Virus record (IMG/VR): IMGVR_UViG_3300048839_001180 | Coordinates: 1-49,840 of that record | Strand: one strand, 5' to 3' | Length of the DNA stretch: 49,840 nucleotides | From: a virus | Shown here: piece by piece, positions 1 to 6,104 of the stretch | Position numbering within the stretch: position 1 is the first letter of the stretch | Layout: every line of letters begins with the position of its first letter | Program-made: the position numbers and the translations under genes | The notes under the pieces: generated by a model | Database searches by the model: none | What the model was told of the DNA's origin: nothing | The model's input: only the letters and a program-made list of their open reading frames with translations

Positions 1-127
1 TCTTTCTTGATCTTACGATTATCATGATCGATATATCAGTATGCAGTTATGAAGAATTGAGAGCGATGCATGCAGCAATGCTCAAGGATGTCGTTGGATA
101 TTCAGATAATGGAATCGAAGATGAATG
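1..127. repeat. Terminal direct repeat, left copy
   Basis: Bases 1-127 are identical to the last 127 bases of the window (49714-49840). The repeat cuts through the first gene (24-203), as expected for an arbitrary break in a circle and not for a biological terminal repeat. 127 is a common maximum k-mer in assemblers, so this is most simply an assembly overlap. It implies a unique circular or circularly permuted sequence of about 49,713 bp. Confidence 0.9.
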
Positions 128-203
128 CCCATGGCCGTTCCATCTATTGGTCCGGGCCATGGAGATGGTTGAGTATGAGATGGCTCTCATCTCACCACGC
201 TAA
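24..203 (+). CDS. Small acidic protein of unknown function
   Basis: A 59-residue protein beginning MIDISVCSYEELRAM and ending MALISPR; I do not recognise a family. It starts at the ATG inside the recurring GATTATCATG leader element, whose first half lies at the other end of the window (49704-49713). The gene is therefore complete only when the molecule is closed. The next gene starts 28 bases downstream with a copy of the same leader. Its start context and position at the head of the rightward block suggest an early gene. Its first 104 bases recur at 49737-49840. Confidence 0.6.
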   Translation: MIDISVCSYEELRAMHAAMLKDVVGYSDNGIEDECPWPFHLLVRAMEMVEYEMALISPR

Positions 204-234
204 TTAATTCTTTTTAGTTTAGGTGATTAACATG
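199..234 (+). promoter_or_regulatory. Recurring 36-base leader element, copy 2
   Basis: This is one of four related leaders that end in a start codon. It contains ATTAATTCTTTTT followed by AGGTGATTAACATG. AGGTGAT matches the Shine-Dalgarno sequence expected from archaeal 16S rRNA ends. The T-rich half could be a transcript end or a promoter part. The other copies are at 49704-49713 joined to 1-26, 916-951 and 2480-2514. Confidence 0.55.
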
Positions 235-450
235 AGCAAAACAGACGACGCACTAATTGACATAATGAACTACGAACTGACCGAATGGGACGCACGGCTC
301 GCAATGTATTGGGAGCACTACGACGCGGGTGGTAAGTTCGACTACATACCAGTGGATGAGTATGAACGACTGGTCGCACAAGTGGACCGGGCAAGAGAGT
401 GGATTCAAGTGAATGGAATGCCCGCCGAGTTCAAGGGCCTCAACCCCTGA
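232..450 (+). CDS. Hypothetical protein, 72 residues
   Basis: An acidic, tryptophan- and tyrosine-containing protein (MSKTDDALIDIMNYELTEW...) of no recognised family. A GTG at 223 is in frame, but it lies inside the Shine-Dalgarno element AGGTGATTAACATG, so the ATG at 232 is the better start. A seven-T run directly follows the stop codon. An open frame exists on the opposite strand (253-597), but this gene has the better start signal and protein-like composition. Confidence 0.65.
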   Translation: MSKTDDALIDIMNYELTEWDARLAMYWEHYDAGGKFDYIPVDEYERLVAQVDRAREWIQVNGMPAEFKGLNP

Positions 451-452
451 TC

Positions 453-459
453 TTTTTTT
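453..459 (+). terminator. Oligo-T transcript end
   Basis: Seven T residues lie three bases after the stop codon of the preceding gene and before a 490-base noncoding stretch. No hairpin precedes them. Oligo-T tracts of this kind are the usual archaeal termination signal. Confidence 0.5.
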
Positions 460-948
460 ATGATCCAGGTCGAGTATCTCCTTCTCTTCCTTTGAGAAGG
501 TGGCGCAGCATCTCCACTCGTGCACCGGGCACCAGTAACACCAATTGATTATATCGTATGCCCCAATGTATCTCCGTGTGGCACCCCTATAATACATGTA
601 TGATAATCATCATACCTGCCGCACATACATTTATCATGATCATTGATCATAATGTACTAGTACTCATTCTTGCTGTGTTGTGATAGTGATCTGTGTGTGA
701 TATAGTGTGGTTGTACCAACCACTATTGATATATTATAATCATCGGCGCAATGATCACATGATCTAATCATTATAATCAATTATTATCATTATTAATCAT
801 CATTTAATGGATTGTACATTATTGTACATTGATGTATATGGTTTCCAGTGGAAACACACGTATATGTAGCATATACCCGGTGTTACTTTTAGTCAATGTA
901 TCGTTACTGAATCATACCGATTAATTCTTTTTTATTATTGTGATTAGC
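460..948. other. AT-rich noncoding region with palindromes; candidate replication origin or control region
   Basis: No convincing gene lies in this stretch. From about 600 it is very AT-rich and packed with palindromes: ATGATCAT at 636-643, GTACTAGTAC inside 644-664, a GGTTG-TAC-CAACC hairpin at 708-722, tandem copies of ATTGTACATT at 811-830 and a perfect GTTTCC-AGT-GGAAAC hairpin at 841-855. The element TGATCATAATGTACTAGTACT (644-664) has a near-copy at 9045-9066 in the other large noncoding gap. Since the virus encodes its own MCM helicase, an origin is a reasonable guess; a cluster of operators is the alternative. Bases 460-597 are less AT-rich and hold only a doubtful minus-strand open frame. 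Confidence 0.4.
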
Positions 949-951
949 ATG
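916..951 (+). promoter_or_regulatory. Recurring 36-base leader element, copy 3
   Basis: This copy starts ACCGATTAATTCTTTTTT and ends GTGATTAGCATG. It closely matches the copy at 2480-2514 and sits immediately before the SLOG-family gene. GTGATT is a partial Shine-Dalgarno match four to five bases before the ATG at 949. Confidence 0.55.
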
Positions 952-1320
952 AAAGTGATAATAGCAGGTAGTAGAAACTACCATGATTACACCGCCTTAA
1001 GCGTGGTGTTAGACCGTAACTTGACGGATGGGGACGAGATTGTGTCTGGATGTGCTAAAGGTGTAGACACCATGGCAATTAATTACGCCATGATACACCG
1101 GATACCCCTCCACAAATACCCGGCAAACTGGGTCAAATACGGGTTCAATGCAGGACCTATACGTAACAGGGAGATGGCATTATTCGCTGACCGGCTTATC
1201 GCATTCTACAATGGAGAATCGCCAGGAACCAAGAACATGATACAAACCATGTTAAAACTCGGGAAACCCGTAACAATCATTGACATCAACACAGACGCAT
1301 CACAACCCAGCAAGGAGTAA
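949..1320 (+). CDS. SLOG-fold protein, YspA/DUF2493-like
   Basis: A 123-residue single-domain protein with the signatures of the DUF2493 branch of the SLOG (Rossmann-like, nucleotide-ligand binding) superfamily. It has N-terminal KVIIAGSRNYHD, then SGCAKGVDTMAINYA, then YPANW...AGPIRNREM, and near the end ADRLIAFYNGESPGT. These are the usual ligand-loop motifs of the family. Family members are thought to bind nucleotide-derived ligands, but the ligand here is unknown. The GTG at 940 lies in the ribosome binding element, so the ATG at 949 is chosen. A second, divergent SLOG-like domain occurs inside the tape measure protein of this virus, and a Tad2 homologue is also present. Interference with nucleotide signalling is therefore a fair but unproven idea. 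Confidence 0.85.
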   Translation: MKVIIAGSRNYHDYTALSVVLDRNLTDGDEIVSGCAKGVDTMAINYAMIHRIPLHKYPANWVKYGFNAGPIRNREMALFADRLIAFYNGESPGTKNMIQTMLKLGKPVTIIDINTDASQPSKE

Positions 1321-1325
1321 ACACC

Positions 1326-1469
1326 ATGTATAACATCATTTACAAACCTACACACGATTCTGATAGCCTTCGTGTAAGCATGAAAGCAAAGCACGACTGG
1401 ATATCAGTAATAGATACGCTCGAAGAACAAGGTAGCCTAATAATGGCTATAGGATGGACAGCACAATGA
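1326..1469 (+). CDS. Hypothetical protein, 47 residues
   Basis: A short protein, MYNIIYKPTHDSDSLRV to the C-terminal GWTAQ, with no recognised family. It begins five bases after the SLOG gene and ends in an ATGA overlap with the next gene, which is the packing seen throughout this operon. The existence of the gene rests on that packing. Confidence 0.5.
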   Translation: MYNIIYKPTHDSDSLRVSMKAKHDWISVIDTLEEQGSLIMAIGWTAQ

Positions 1470-1633
1470 AATTTAATAGAATGAAATCAACCGATATCTT
1501 AACCCATATCGGGAATGGAACACTCACAGAACAGCAGAAAGAACAAGCATGGGCCGTATTGTCTAACCGTGCCCATACTGACAACATAACAGGTGCTATT
1601 AGCAATAATGGGCCCAAAGAGAGGAACAAATAA
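1466..1633 (+). CDS. Hypothetical protein, 55 residues
   Basis: A basic, asparagine-rich protein (MKFNRMKSTDILTHIG...) with no recognised family. Its ATG overlaps the preceding stop as ATGA, and the next gene begins one base after its stop. Translational coupling is likely. Confidence 0.5.
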   Translation: MKFNRMKSTDILTHIGNGTLTEQQKEQAWAVLSNRAHTDNITGAISNNGPKERNK

Positions 1634-1634
1634 C

Positions 1635-1805
1635 ATGAATAGACCATGTCTAACACCAATGTCTTGCAAAAACTGCATAGATATGAATAAAAAATGCTTA
1701 CCAAAATCAGCAAATGAAATTAAATGCAGTGCATGGGCTCCAGCAGTAAATGAAGACTGCATAAATTGCAACGAACATAAAAAATGCAACTACTACAACA
1801 GATGA
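1635..1805 (+). CDS. Small cysteine-rich protein, probably zinc-binding
   Basis: In 56 residues there are eight cysteines, arranged as C-x4-C-x2-C-x6-C in the first half and C-x2-C-x5-C near the end (SCKNC, DCINC, KKCNYY). This suggests one or two structural zinc sites. No family is recognised. Start codons further upstream overlap the previous gene, and the ATG one base after that gene's stop is preferred. It is one of many small cysteine proteins in the rightward block. Confidence 0.55.
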   Translation: MNRPCLTPMSCKNCIDMNKKCLPKSANEIKCSAWAPAVNEDCINCNEHKKCNYYNR

Positions 1806-1833
1806 AAAAACCTACCACTATGGAGAAAATAAA

Positions 1834-2046
1834 ATGACAACACAAACCAACTGCACATTAGGTGGAACTATACCCCTCCCAGGATATGCAAACATCAAAA
1901 TCGAAGTATCAGCCGAAGGATACATGAAAACCAAAGAATATCTTCGCATTGTACTGCTGCAAATGTGCAATAACCAACAAACAGCAACCGCCATTGCAAC
2001 ATGGTGGTTTGGAATATTCAATGAAAACATCCAGGACCAAATATGA
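1834..2046 (+). CDS. Hypothetical protein, 70 residues
   Basis: An uncharged-rich N-terminal half (MTTQTNCTLGGTIPLPG) is followed by a helical segment and a WWFG motif. No family is recognised. GGAG at 1821-1824 lies ten bases before the ATG. The stop overlaps the start of the next gene as ATGA. Confidence 0.55.
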   Translation: MTTQTNCTLGGTIPLPGYANIKIEVSAEGYMKTKEYLRIVLLQMCNNQQTATAIATWWFGIFNENIQDQI

Positions 2047-2177
2047 GACTTGATGAAATGTTCGAAACATATGCAATAATGCATGAAAGTGGAATTGAAG
2101 ACGAATACAATCAACCAGAGGAAATCGCGTGGTTAGACCGAAAAGCGTGGGACATTTCACCAAACGTGCACCTGTAA
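2043..2177 (+). CDS. Hypothetical protein, 44 residues
   Basis: A short acidic protein beginning MRLDEMFETYAIMHE. It overlaps the previous gene as ATGA and the next as TAATG, so it is a link in a chain of coupled small genes. No family is recognised. Confidence 0.45.
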   Translation: MRLDEMFETYAIMHESGIEDEYNQPEEIAWLDRKAWDISPNVHL

Positions 2178-2317
2178 TGTGTGCATACTGCCATAAACAA
2201 ACCAATTTTGAAACAAAAATCCTTGCATACGAAGGAACAACACTTGAAAGATTATGGCACTGTAAATCTTGCGGAATGAACAGATGGATACCCGATTGCA
2301 TAAGCGGAAGATGGTAA
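2177..2317 (+). CDS. Small zinc-ribbon protein
   Basis: A 46-residue protein with two CxxC knuckles, CAYC at residues 2-5 and CKSC at about 29-32, which form a classical zinc ribbon. A longer GTG-started frame is possible from 2129, but it overlaps the upstream gene heavily. The TAATG junction at 2175-2179 gives a compact start right at the first knuckle. The partner and role are unknown; it may bind nucleic acid or protein. Confidence 0.55.
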   Translation: MCAYCHKQTNFETKILAYEGTTLERLWHCKSCGMNRWIPDCISGRW

Positions 2318-2318
2318 A

Positions 2319-2456
2319 ATGAATTGGATGAAATCACCAAGCGATGACCGATGGGACAGATTCACCGAAGCAGCATGGATAGTAACTGATCACAACCGAG
2401 TACCAATGGGAGGTGTTAATGATGAAACCAATGAAGTATCAGAAATGGGTTTGTAA
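2319..2456 (+). CDS. Hypothetical protein, 45 residues
   Basis: It begins MNWMKSPSDDRWDRF and ends EVSEMGL, and it starts one base after the preceding stop. The central segment resembles a short antiparallel hairpin (AAWIVTDHNRVPMGG). No family is recognised. Confidence 0.45.
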   Translation: MNWMKSPSDDRWDRFTEAAWIVTDHNRVPMGGVNDETNEVSEMGL

Positions 2457-2479
2457 CAATTGACGAATAACCGAGGCCC

Positions 2480-2514
2480 ACCGATTAATTCTTTCTTTTT
2501 TAGCGATTATCATG
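2480..2514 (+). promoter_or_regulatory. Recurring leader element, copy 4
   Basis: ACCGATTAATTCTTTCTTTTT followed by AGCGATTATCATG. The Shine-Dalgarno part is poor here, yet GATTATCATG is kept. This suggests that the conserved block does more than bind the ribosome. It heads the unit that begins with the DUF2637-like membrane protein. Confidence 0.5.
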
Positions 2515-2955
2515 AAAATAGAGTTTAAAATGGCTCTAATAGGAACAATAACCATGTCTTTCATATGCATGGCTGTTTCCTATGGAGCAATGTATGAAGT
2601 TGCAATGATGCACCGTATAGCGGTTGCGGAGCTATTCCCGTTAGTAGTCGATGGAACAATGTGTCTATCAATGTTCATTCGTGTCTATTTCAGTAAAATA
2701 GGTAAACCAACCCAAGCACCCCTGCTGATTATGGGCTTCTTCACGCTCACGAGCATCATCGTTAATGCTGTGGCAGCACGGGACGCACTTGAAATGTATA
2801 TCTACTCAATTGCACCTATTGGAGTATTTGCCTGCACTGAACTGTCTGCAATGATCATTGAAAAACAACCAGTAGTAAGGAGAAAACGAAATGCAACTCC
2901 CAGAAGGCCAAAACAAGGACCATTACAAACAAATAAACCAGAAATTCTCGGATGA
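2512..2955 (+). CDS. DUF2637-like four-helix membrane protein
   Basis: A 147-residue protein with four hydrophobic segments at about residues 8-28, 38-58, 70-90 and 97-117, and a basic cytoplasmic tail (VVRRKRNATPRRPK). The pattern SYGAMYEVAMMH followed by ELFPLVVDGTM resembles DUF2637, a membrane family known mainly from actinobacterial plasmids and phages near transfer or replication genes. Its biochemical role is unknown. The tail may contact nucleic acid or protein, which is inference. Its 3' end overlaps the next gene by 65 bases. Confidence 0.6.
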   Translation: MKIEFKMALIGTITMSFICMAVSYGAMYEVAMMHRIAVAELFPLVVDGTMCLSMFIRVYFSKIGKPTQAPLLIMGFFTLTSIIVNAVAARDALEMYIYSIAPIGVFACTELSAMIIEKQPVVRRKRNATPRRPKQGPLQTNKPEILG

Positions 2956-3115
2956 TTGTGAAACATTCATCGAAGCACTCAACCGATTTTGCATAAACAA
3001 TCTTTGTAATTCATGTGTTTTAAACGCAAAATACGAAGAAGAGTGTGAATCAGCACAAATCCGAGCACTAATGACAAAAATAACTTACAAAATAAAAAAA
3101 TTAAACGAGGAATAA
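2891..3115 (+). CDS. Hypothetical protein, 74 residues
   Basis: A hydrophilic helical protein with four cysteines (DDCETF, FCINNLCNSC, EECES). Its start lies inside the membrane-protein gene but is preceded by AAGGAG with an 8-base spacer. The last codons and stop are followed in the same frame, one codon later, by the ATG of the next gene. Confidence 0.5.
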   Translation: MQLPEGQNKDHYKQINQKFSDDCETFIEALNRFCINNLCNSCVLNAKYEEECESAQIRALMTKITYKIKKLNEE

Positions 3116-3118
3116 AAA

Positions 3119-3526
3119 ATGGAACCAATCGCACCAATCAGACCAGAAACCAACAACAAAGAAGCAAAACACGAATTAACCATCGCAATGTCACTTGCAA
3201 TTGCAAGCATTGTAAAAATGAAAGACATTCGCATTACAAAATGTGAAGTTGAAGGATATCGCAAAAAAGAAGCGGTCATCCACATCGAATTTGCACCAGA
3301 TGCAGACGCATGGGAAGAATACGAAAAACTTGAAGAAATCTACAACAAAGAAAAAGCAGAATGGGAAACGGTTGAAGCAATGGAAAAATATGGCATCACC
3401 CGCGAAGAATACAAACAAGCAGAAGAAAATTGGGACAATCATCGAAGAGAAACATCATACAACAGTCCCGACAGACAGCCATTTGAATATTTCTTAAAAC
3501 AGATTTCTGGATATATGGAGGCCTGA
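3119..3526 (+). CDS. Hypothetical acidic helical protein, 135 residues
   Basis: The N-terminal 60 residues predict a mixed alpha/beta fold (SLAIASIVKM, EAVIHIEFAPDAD). The rest is a charged coiled-coil-like helix rich in E, K and W (WEEYEKLEEIYNKEKAEW). No family is recognised. It lies directly before the DUF932 gene and ends five bases before it. Confidence 0.6.
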   Translation: MEPIAPIRPETNNKEAKHELTIAMSLAIASIVKMKDIRITKCEVEGYRKKEAVIHIEFAPDADAWEEYEKLEEIYNKEKAEWETVEAMEKYGITREEYKQAEENWDNHRRETSYNSPDRQPFEYFLKQISGYMEA

Positions 3527-3531
3527 TTAAC

Positions 3532-4443
3532 ATGACATTCACAAACAATGCAGTATACAAACCCGAAAAAGATTTCATCCCCATGGATGACCTCCTTGAA
3601 ACTCCCCATTTTAACAACCTGACCAGTGCTCGAAAAGAAGAACTGTTCAGAGAATCGTCATATGAAGGATTCCCAAGTTCAAAACGATCTAAATACGATT
3701 CAATTATCGTAAACAACCAGGAAGTATCTTGCGTATCAAGCAAGTATGAACTAATACAACATCAAGACGCATTTGTTAGCGTAATCAATGCCTTGAATAA
3801 AGCAGGTGTAGTCATGCAAGGTCGTGTAAACGATTTCAAAACATCTGCATGGTTAGACATGACTTTTGAAAACCTCAAAATATCTGACCCTGCAGGAGGA
3901 CAAGATATCAATCTTGGATACTCAGTTCGCAATTCCTACAACAAAGAAACCGGTCTTAACATCTTCCCATTTGCTGTTCGTGGAATCTGTAGCAATGGTA
4001 TGATATTCAAGGATACTCCTGACCTTAAACTGGATATCTTATCAGTTCGCCATATGGGAGATGTTTTAGAAAAGGTTGCAACTAAAATCAAAGACATGTT
4101 GCAATCAACCCTCCAAGCAAAGAACACATATTTGGATATCTTCAACAAGGCTTCACAAGAGACGTTCAGATTCTCATGTGAAGATGAACTGACCATGACC
4201 ATTGCCAGTTATGGAATAAGCGAAAAGCGGGTCCATGAAATGCTTGAGAGAGGAAATTTCAATCTTGATAACACGTCAAGATACGAAATCTACAATTGCC
4301 TGACTGAATATGCAACGTGGTCAAATCTAACACCTGGGCTTTACGAAAGTATCCAAGGAGCAGCAGAACGATGCATTGGCGAATCTTACGAAAAAACTAT
4401 TGGAAGGATTACTGAACAAGCAATAGCATTAGAGGCAAAGTAA
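3532..4443 (+). CDS. DUF932 family protein
   Basis: A 303-residue protein with the layout of DUF932 (phage/plasmid-encoded) proteins: an N-terminal segment with SSKYELIQHQDAFVSVI, a central beta-rich part with NSYNKETGLNIFPFAVRGICSNGM in two adjoining pieces (residues about 137-160), and a helical C-terminal half. The RxxCSNGM signature is typical. Members are common on phages and plasmids, and their molecular function is not established. The start follows GGAGGCCTGATTAACATG. A further small gene begins one base after the stop. Confidence 0.7.
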   Translation: MTFTNNAVYKPEKDFIPMDDLLETPHFNNLTSARKEELFRESSYEGFPSSKRSKYDSIIVNNQEVSCVSSKYELIQHQDAFVSVINALNKAGVVMQGRVNDFKTSAWLDMTFENLKISDPAGGQDINLGYSVRNSYNKETGLNIFPFAVRGICSNGMIFKDTPDLKLDILSVRHMGDVLEKVATKIKDMLQSTLQAKNTYLDIFNKASQETFRFSCEDELTMTIASYGISEKRVHEMLERGNFNLDNTSRYEIYNCLTEYATWSNLTPGLYESIQGAAERCIGESYEKTIGRITEQAIALEAK

Positions 4444-4444
4444 A

Positions 4445-4591
4445 ATGAAATTTACTGAACGCGAATTCACAATGATAATGATTGGATTAGACCGTTGGAA
4501 ATACGAATTAAATCCACAACACCGAAGATATACAGAAGTTGAAAATTTTGAACAAAAATTACACAATAACAAACAGGAGTTAGTAGAATAA
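4445..4591 (+). CDS. Hypothetical protein, 48 residues
   Basis: A short helical protein (MKFTEREFTMIMIGLDRW...) with no recognised family. It begins one base after the DUF932 stop and its own stop shares a base with the next start (TAATG), so the three genes are probably co-translated. Confidence 0.5.
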   Translation: MKFTEREFTMIMIGLDRWKYELNPQHRRYTEVENFEQKLHNNKQELVE

Positions 4592-5199
4592 TGAAAGAAT
4601 TGACACCCCTCACACTTTGGACACAACACCCAATGTCTAAAGGCGGAAAAATGAGCGGTATGTGGTCATGGGGGAATACCTCACCACTGTCAAACGATTT
4701 TTGTATGCATGAATGTTCATTTGGAAAACATTGCTACGCCAAACGGTATTGCATGATTCGTCCAAACGTCAACAAAGCATACACCCGCAACTACGAGATT
4801 CTGTCTAAACCAATGCGAGAATCACTTCTCTCATGGGCACCACACGGGTCTCATAGAATTCAGGCATTCGGTGAACTTATCAATGACAACCATTGGAGAA
4901 ATTGTGTGTTACTTGCAACATTAAACCAACATGCAAAATTCACCATATGGACCAAACGATGGGACATCATTGAAAAGTCTACCTGGAGAATACCAGAAAA
5001 CCTCCAAGTAATTGCTTCTGGTGCATATCTCAGCAATGATCTAATCCCGGGGTATCCAACCTTTTTAGTGAGCAAAGAAGAACCAGAAGGTAAATACTGG
5101 AAATGTGAAGGTCGATGCATCGAGTGCCAATACTGTTATGGGTGGAGTCGTTGCGCCGGGCTCGACGTGGACAAACCAATATGGGAGACGCCGCGTTAA
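4591..5199 (+). CDS. Gp88-like cysteine protein
   Basis: A 202-residue protein with an N-terminal SKGGKMSGMWSWGNTSPLS segment followed by a cysteine cluster (FCMHECSFGKHCYAKRYC, residues about 39-56). A second cluster lies near the C terminus (CEGRCIECQYCYGWSRC, about 173-189). The lead-in sequence and C-x3-C-x5-CYA motif resemble the phage 'gene product 88' family, whose function is unknown. Eight or more conserved-type cysteines suggest a zinc or iron-sulfur site. The central part (LLATLNQHAKFTIWTKRW) resembles a TIM-barrel strand-helix repeat, as in radical SAM relatives, but no CxxxCxxC S-adenosylmethionine loop is clear. Confidence 0.5.
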   Translation: MKELTPLTLWTQHPMSKGGKMSGMWSWGNTSPLSNDFCMHECSFGKHCYAKRYCMIRPNVNKAYTRNYEILSKPMRESLLSWAPHGSHRIQAFGELINDNHWRNCVLLATLNQHAKFTIWTKRWDIIEKSTWRIPENLQVIASGAYLSNDLIPGYPTFLVSKEEPEGKYWKCEGRCIECQYCYGWSRCAGLDVDKPIWETPR

Positions 5200-5288
5200 T
5201 TGATATAATTGGAATAGTAATGACAACACTGCGATGGATTACAGCATTTGTAATCCTGTGGATAGTTGCCCGGATATTCTGGGCATGA
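5181..5288 (+). CDS. Tiny single-pass membrane protein
   Basis: A 35-residue peptide with one hydrophobic helix at about residues 17-35 (WITAFVILWIVARIFWA). It overlaps the preceding gene by 19 bases. A second in-frame ATG at 5220 would give 22 residues. It is short, and its reality is judged only from the transmembrane pattern and operon position. Confidence 0.35.
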   Translation: MGDAALIDIIGIVMTTLRWITAFVILWIVARIFWA

Positions 5289-5293
5289 ACACA

Positions 5294-5299
5294 TTTTTT
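5294..5299 (+). terminator. T6 tract between operon segments
   Basis: Six Ts followed by AAG lie six bases after a stop codon and 36 bases before the next ATG. This spacing repeats at many gene junctions of the genome, so the element may end one transcript and/or help to start the next. Confidence 0.4.
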
Positions 5300-5334
5300 A
5301 AGTTGTAACTCAAACAAAACAAGGCAGGTATAAC

Positions 5335-5826
5335 ATGGCAAAGGCAATACTCCAATCAGTGGGCGAGGATACTATCGCCTTCAATGACCAGTGTTACTGG
5401 GTAGCAGAAAACGTAAAGAGATTTCTCAACTCATTCCAACCAGGAAGCGAAGTTGATGTAACAGTCAAAGATGTCGATGGACAACCAATGGTAACATTCC
5501 TGAAGAAAGCAGGATTCCCATCACAACCATCAGCACCCCGTCCAGCATATAATGCACCTCAAACAGGATTTGGAGGAAGATCGTTCCCACCAAATGCTCC
5601 CAAACCAACACCAGCACCATCAAGTGGAGGAATGGACGCAAATGCACTATACACACTTGCAAGTGTAATAGCAGTCGCATACAATGTAAACGCTGACGAA
5701 ATCCGAGCAATGGTGGCTACACTAAAAAGACCACCAACTCCACCTCCTGCACCAGTACCAAAACCTGCAGTTATTGTGCCCCCACCAATGGCGCAACCAC
5801 CGCAGATGCCCGAAGAATACCAGTAA
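5335..5826 (+). CDS. Proline-rich protein, possible single-stranded DNA-binding protein
   Basis: In this 163-residue protein, residues 1-58 are beta-rich (ILQSVGEDTIAFNDQCYWV...VDVTVKDVDGQPMVTFLKK). Then come a proline-rich linker, a short helical segment (about 103-127) and a final proline-rich tail ending PPQMPEEYQ. A small beta-barrel followed by a disordered linker and acidic tip is the plan of many single-stranded DNA-binding proteins. The location just upstream of the MCM helicase fits. No family is positively recognised, so this is inference. The start is preceded by GGCAGGTATAAC. Confidence 0.45.
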   Translation: MAKAILQSVGEDTIAFNDQCYWVAENVKRFLNSFQPGSEVDVTVKDVDGQPMVTFLKKAGFPSQPSAPRPAYNAPQTGFGGRSFPPNAPKPTPAPSSGGMDANALYTLASVIAVAYNVNADEIRAMVATLKRPPTPPPAPVPKPAVIVPPPMAQPPQMPEEYQ

Positions 5827-5859
5827 GTCGGTGTACCTTACCCGAGATATACCGATTTA

Positions 5860-5876
5860 TTTTTTTTATTTTTTTT
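5860..5876 (+). terminator. Double oligo-T transcript end
   Basis: Eight Ts, two spacer bases and another T-run follow ATACCGATTTA, 33 bases after the stop of the proline-rich protein. It is the strongest T-tract in the genome and separates that unit from the MCM unit. The upstream ACCGATT is shared with the recurring leader elements. Confidence 0.6.
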
Positions 5877-5949
5877 GAGTCTTCGGGGGGTGTATATCCC
5901 TGTTCAGACCGGGTATGGTATTTCCCTGTAAATACCGGATGTGAAACAA

Positions 5950-6090
5950 ATGAGTTTTGTATGTGACAACTGCATGTTTGCATATGATGACGACGAAATG
6001 TCCGAAGAATGGAACGTGTGTAAATCTTGTTTTGAAGATGCAGAAGAAGACGACGAAACAACAATGCTGGTAGCATTAGACATCATTTAA
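5950..6090 (+). CDS. Small acidic zinc-knuckle protein
   Basis: A 46-residue protein with CDNC at residues 5-8 and CKSC at 24-27, followed by a very acidic tail (EDAEEDDE). A GTG nine bases upstream is in frame. It is the first gene of the MCM unit and is separated from MCM by 14 bases with a GAGGT ribosome binding site. A DNA-mimic or helicase-associated role is possible but not shown. Confidence 0.5.
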   Translation: MSFVCDNCMFAYDDDEMSEEWNVCKSCFEDAEEDDETTMLVALDII

Positions 6091-6104
6091 GAGGTAAAAA
6101 CACT

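Noticed and set aside
1-127. True viral terminal redundancy
   Set aside because: Length equals a standard assembler k-mer and the repeat splits a gene; a circular assembly overlap is simpler.
253-597. Minus-strand open frame of 114 codons with a cysteine-rich start
   Set aside because: Most of it lies opposite the better-supported gene at 232-450, and no ribosome binding site is visible. Its first 45 codons (451-597) do look somewhat protein-like, so a small or decayed gene there is not fully excluded.
4591-5199. Radical SAM enzyme
   Set aside because: The cysteine cluster lacks the CxxxCxxC spacing; the Gp88-like label fits better.
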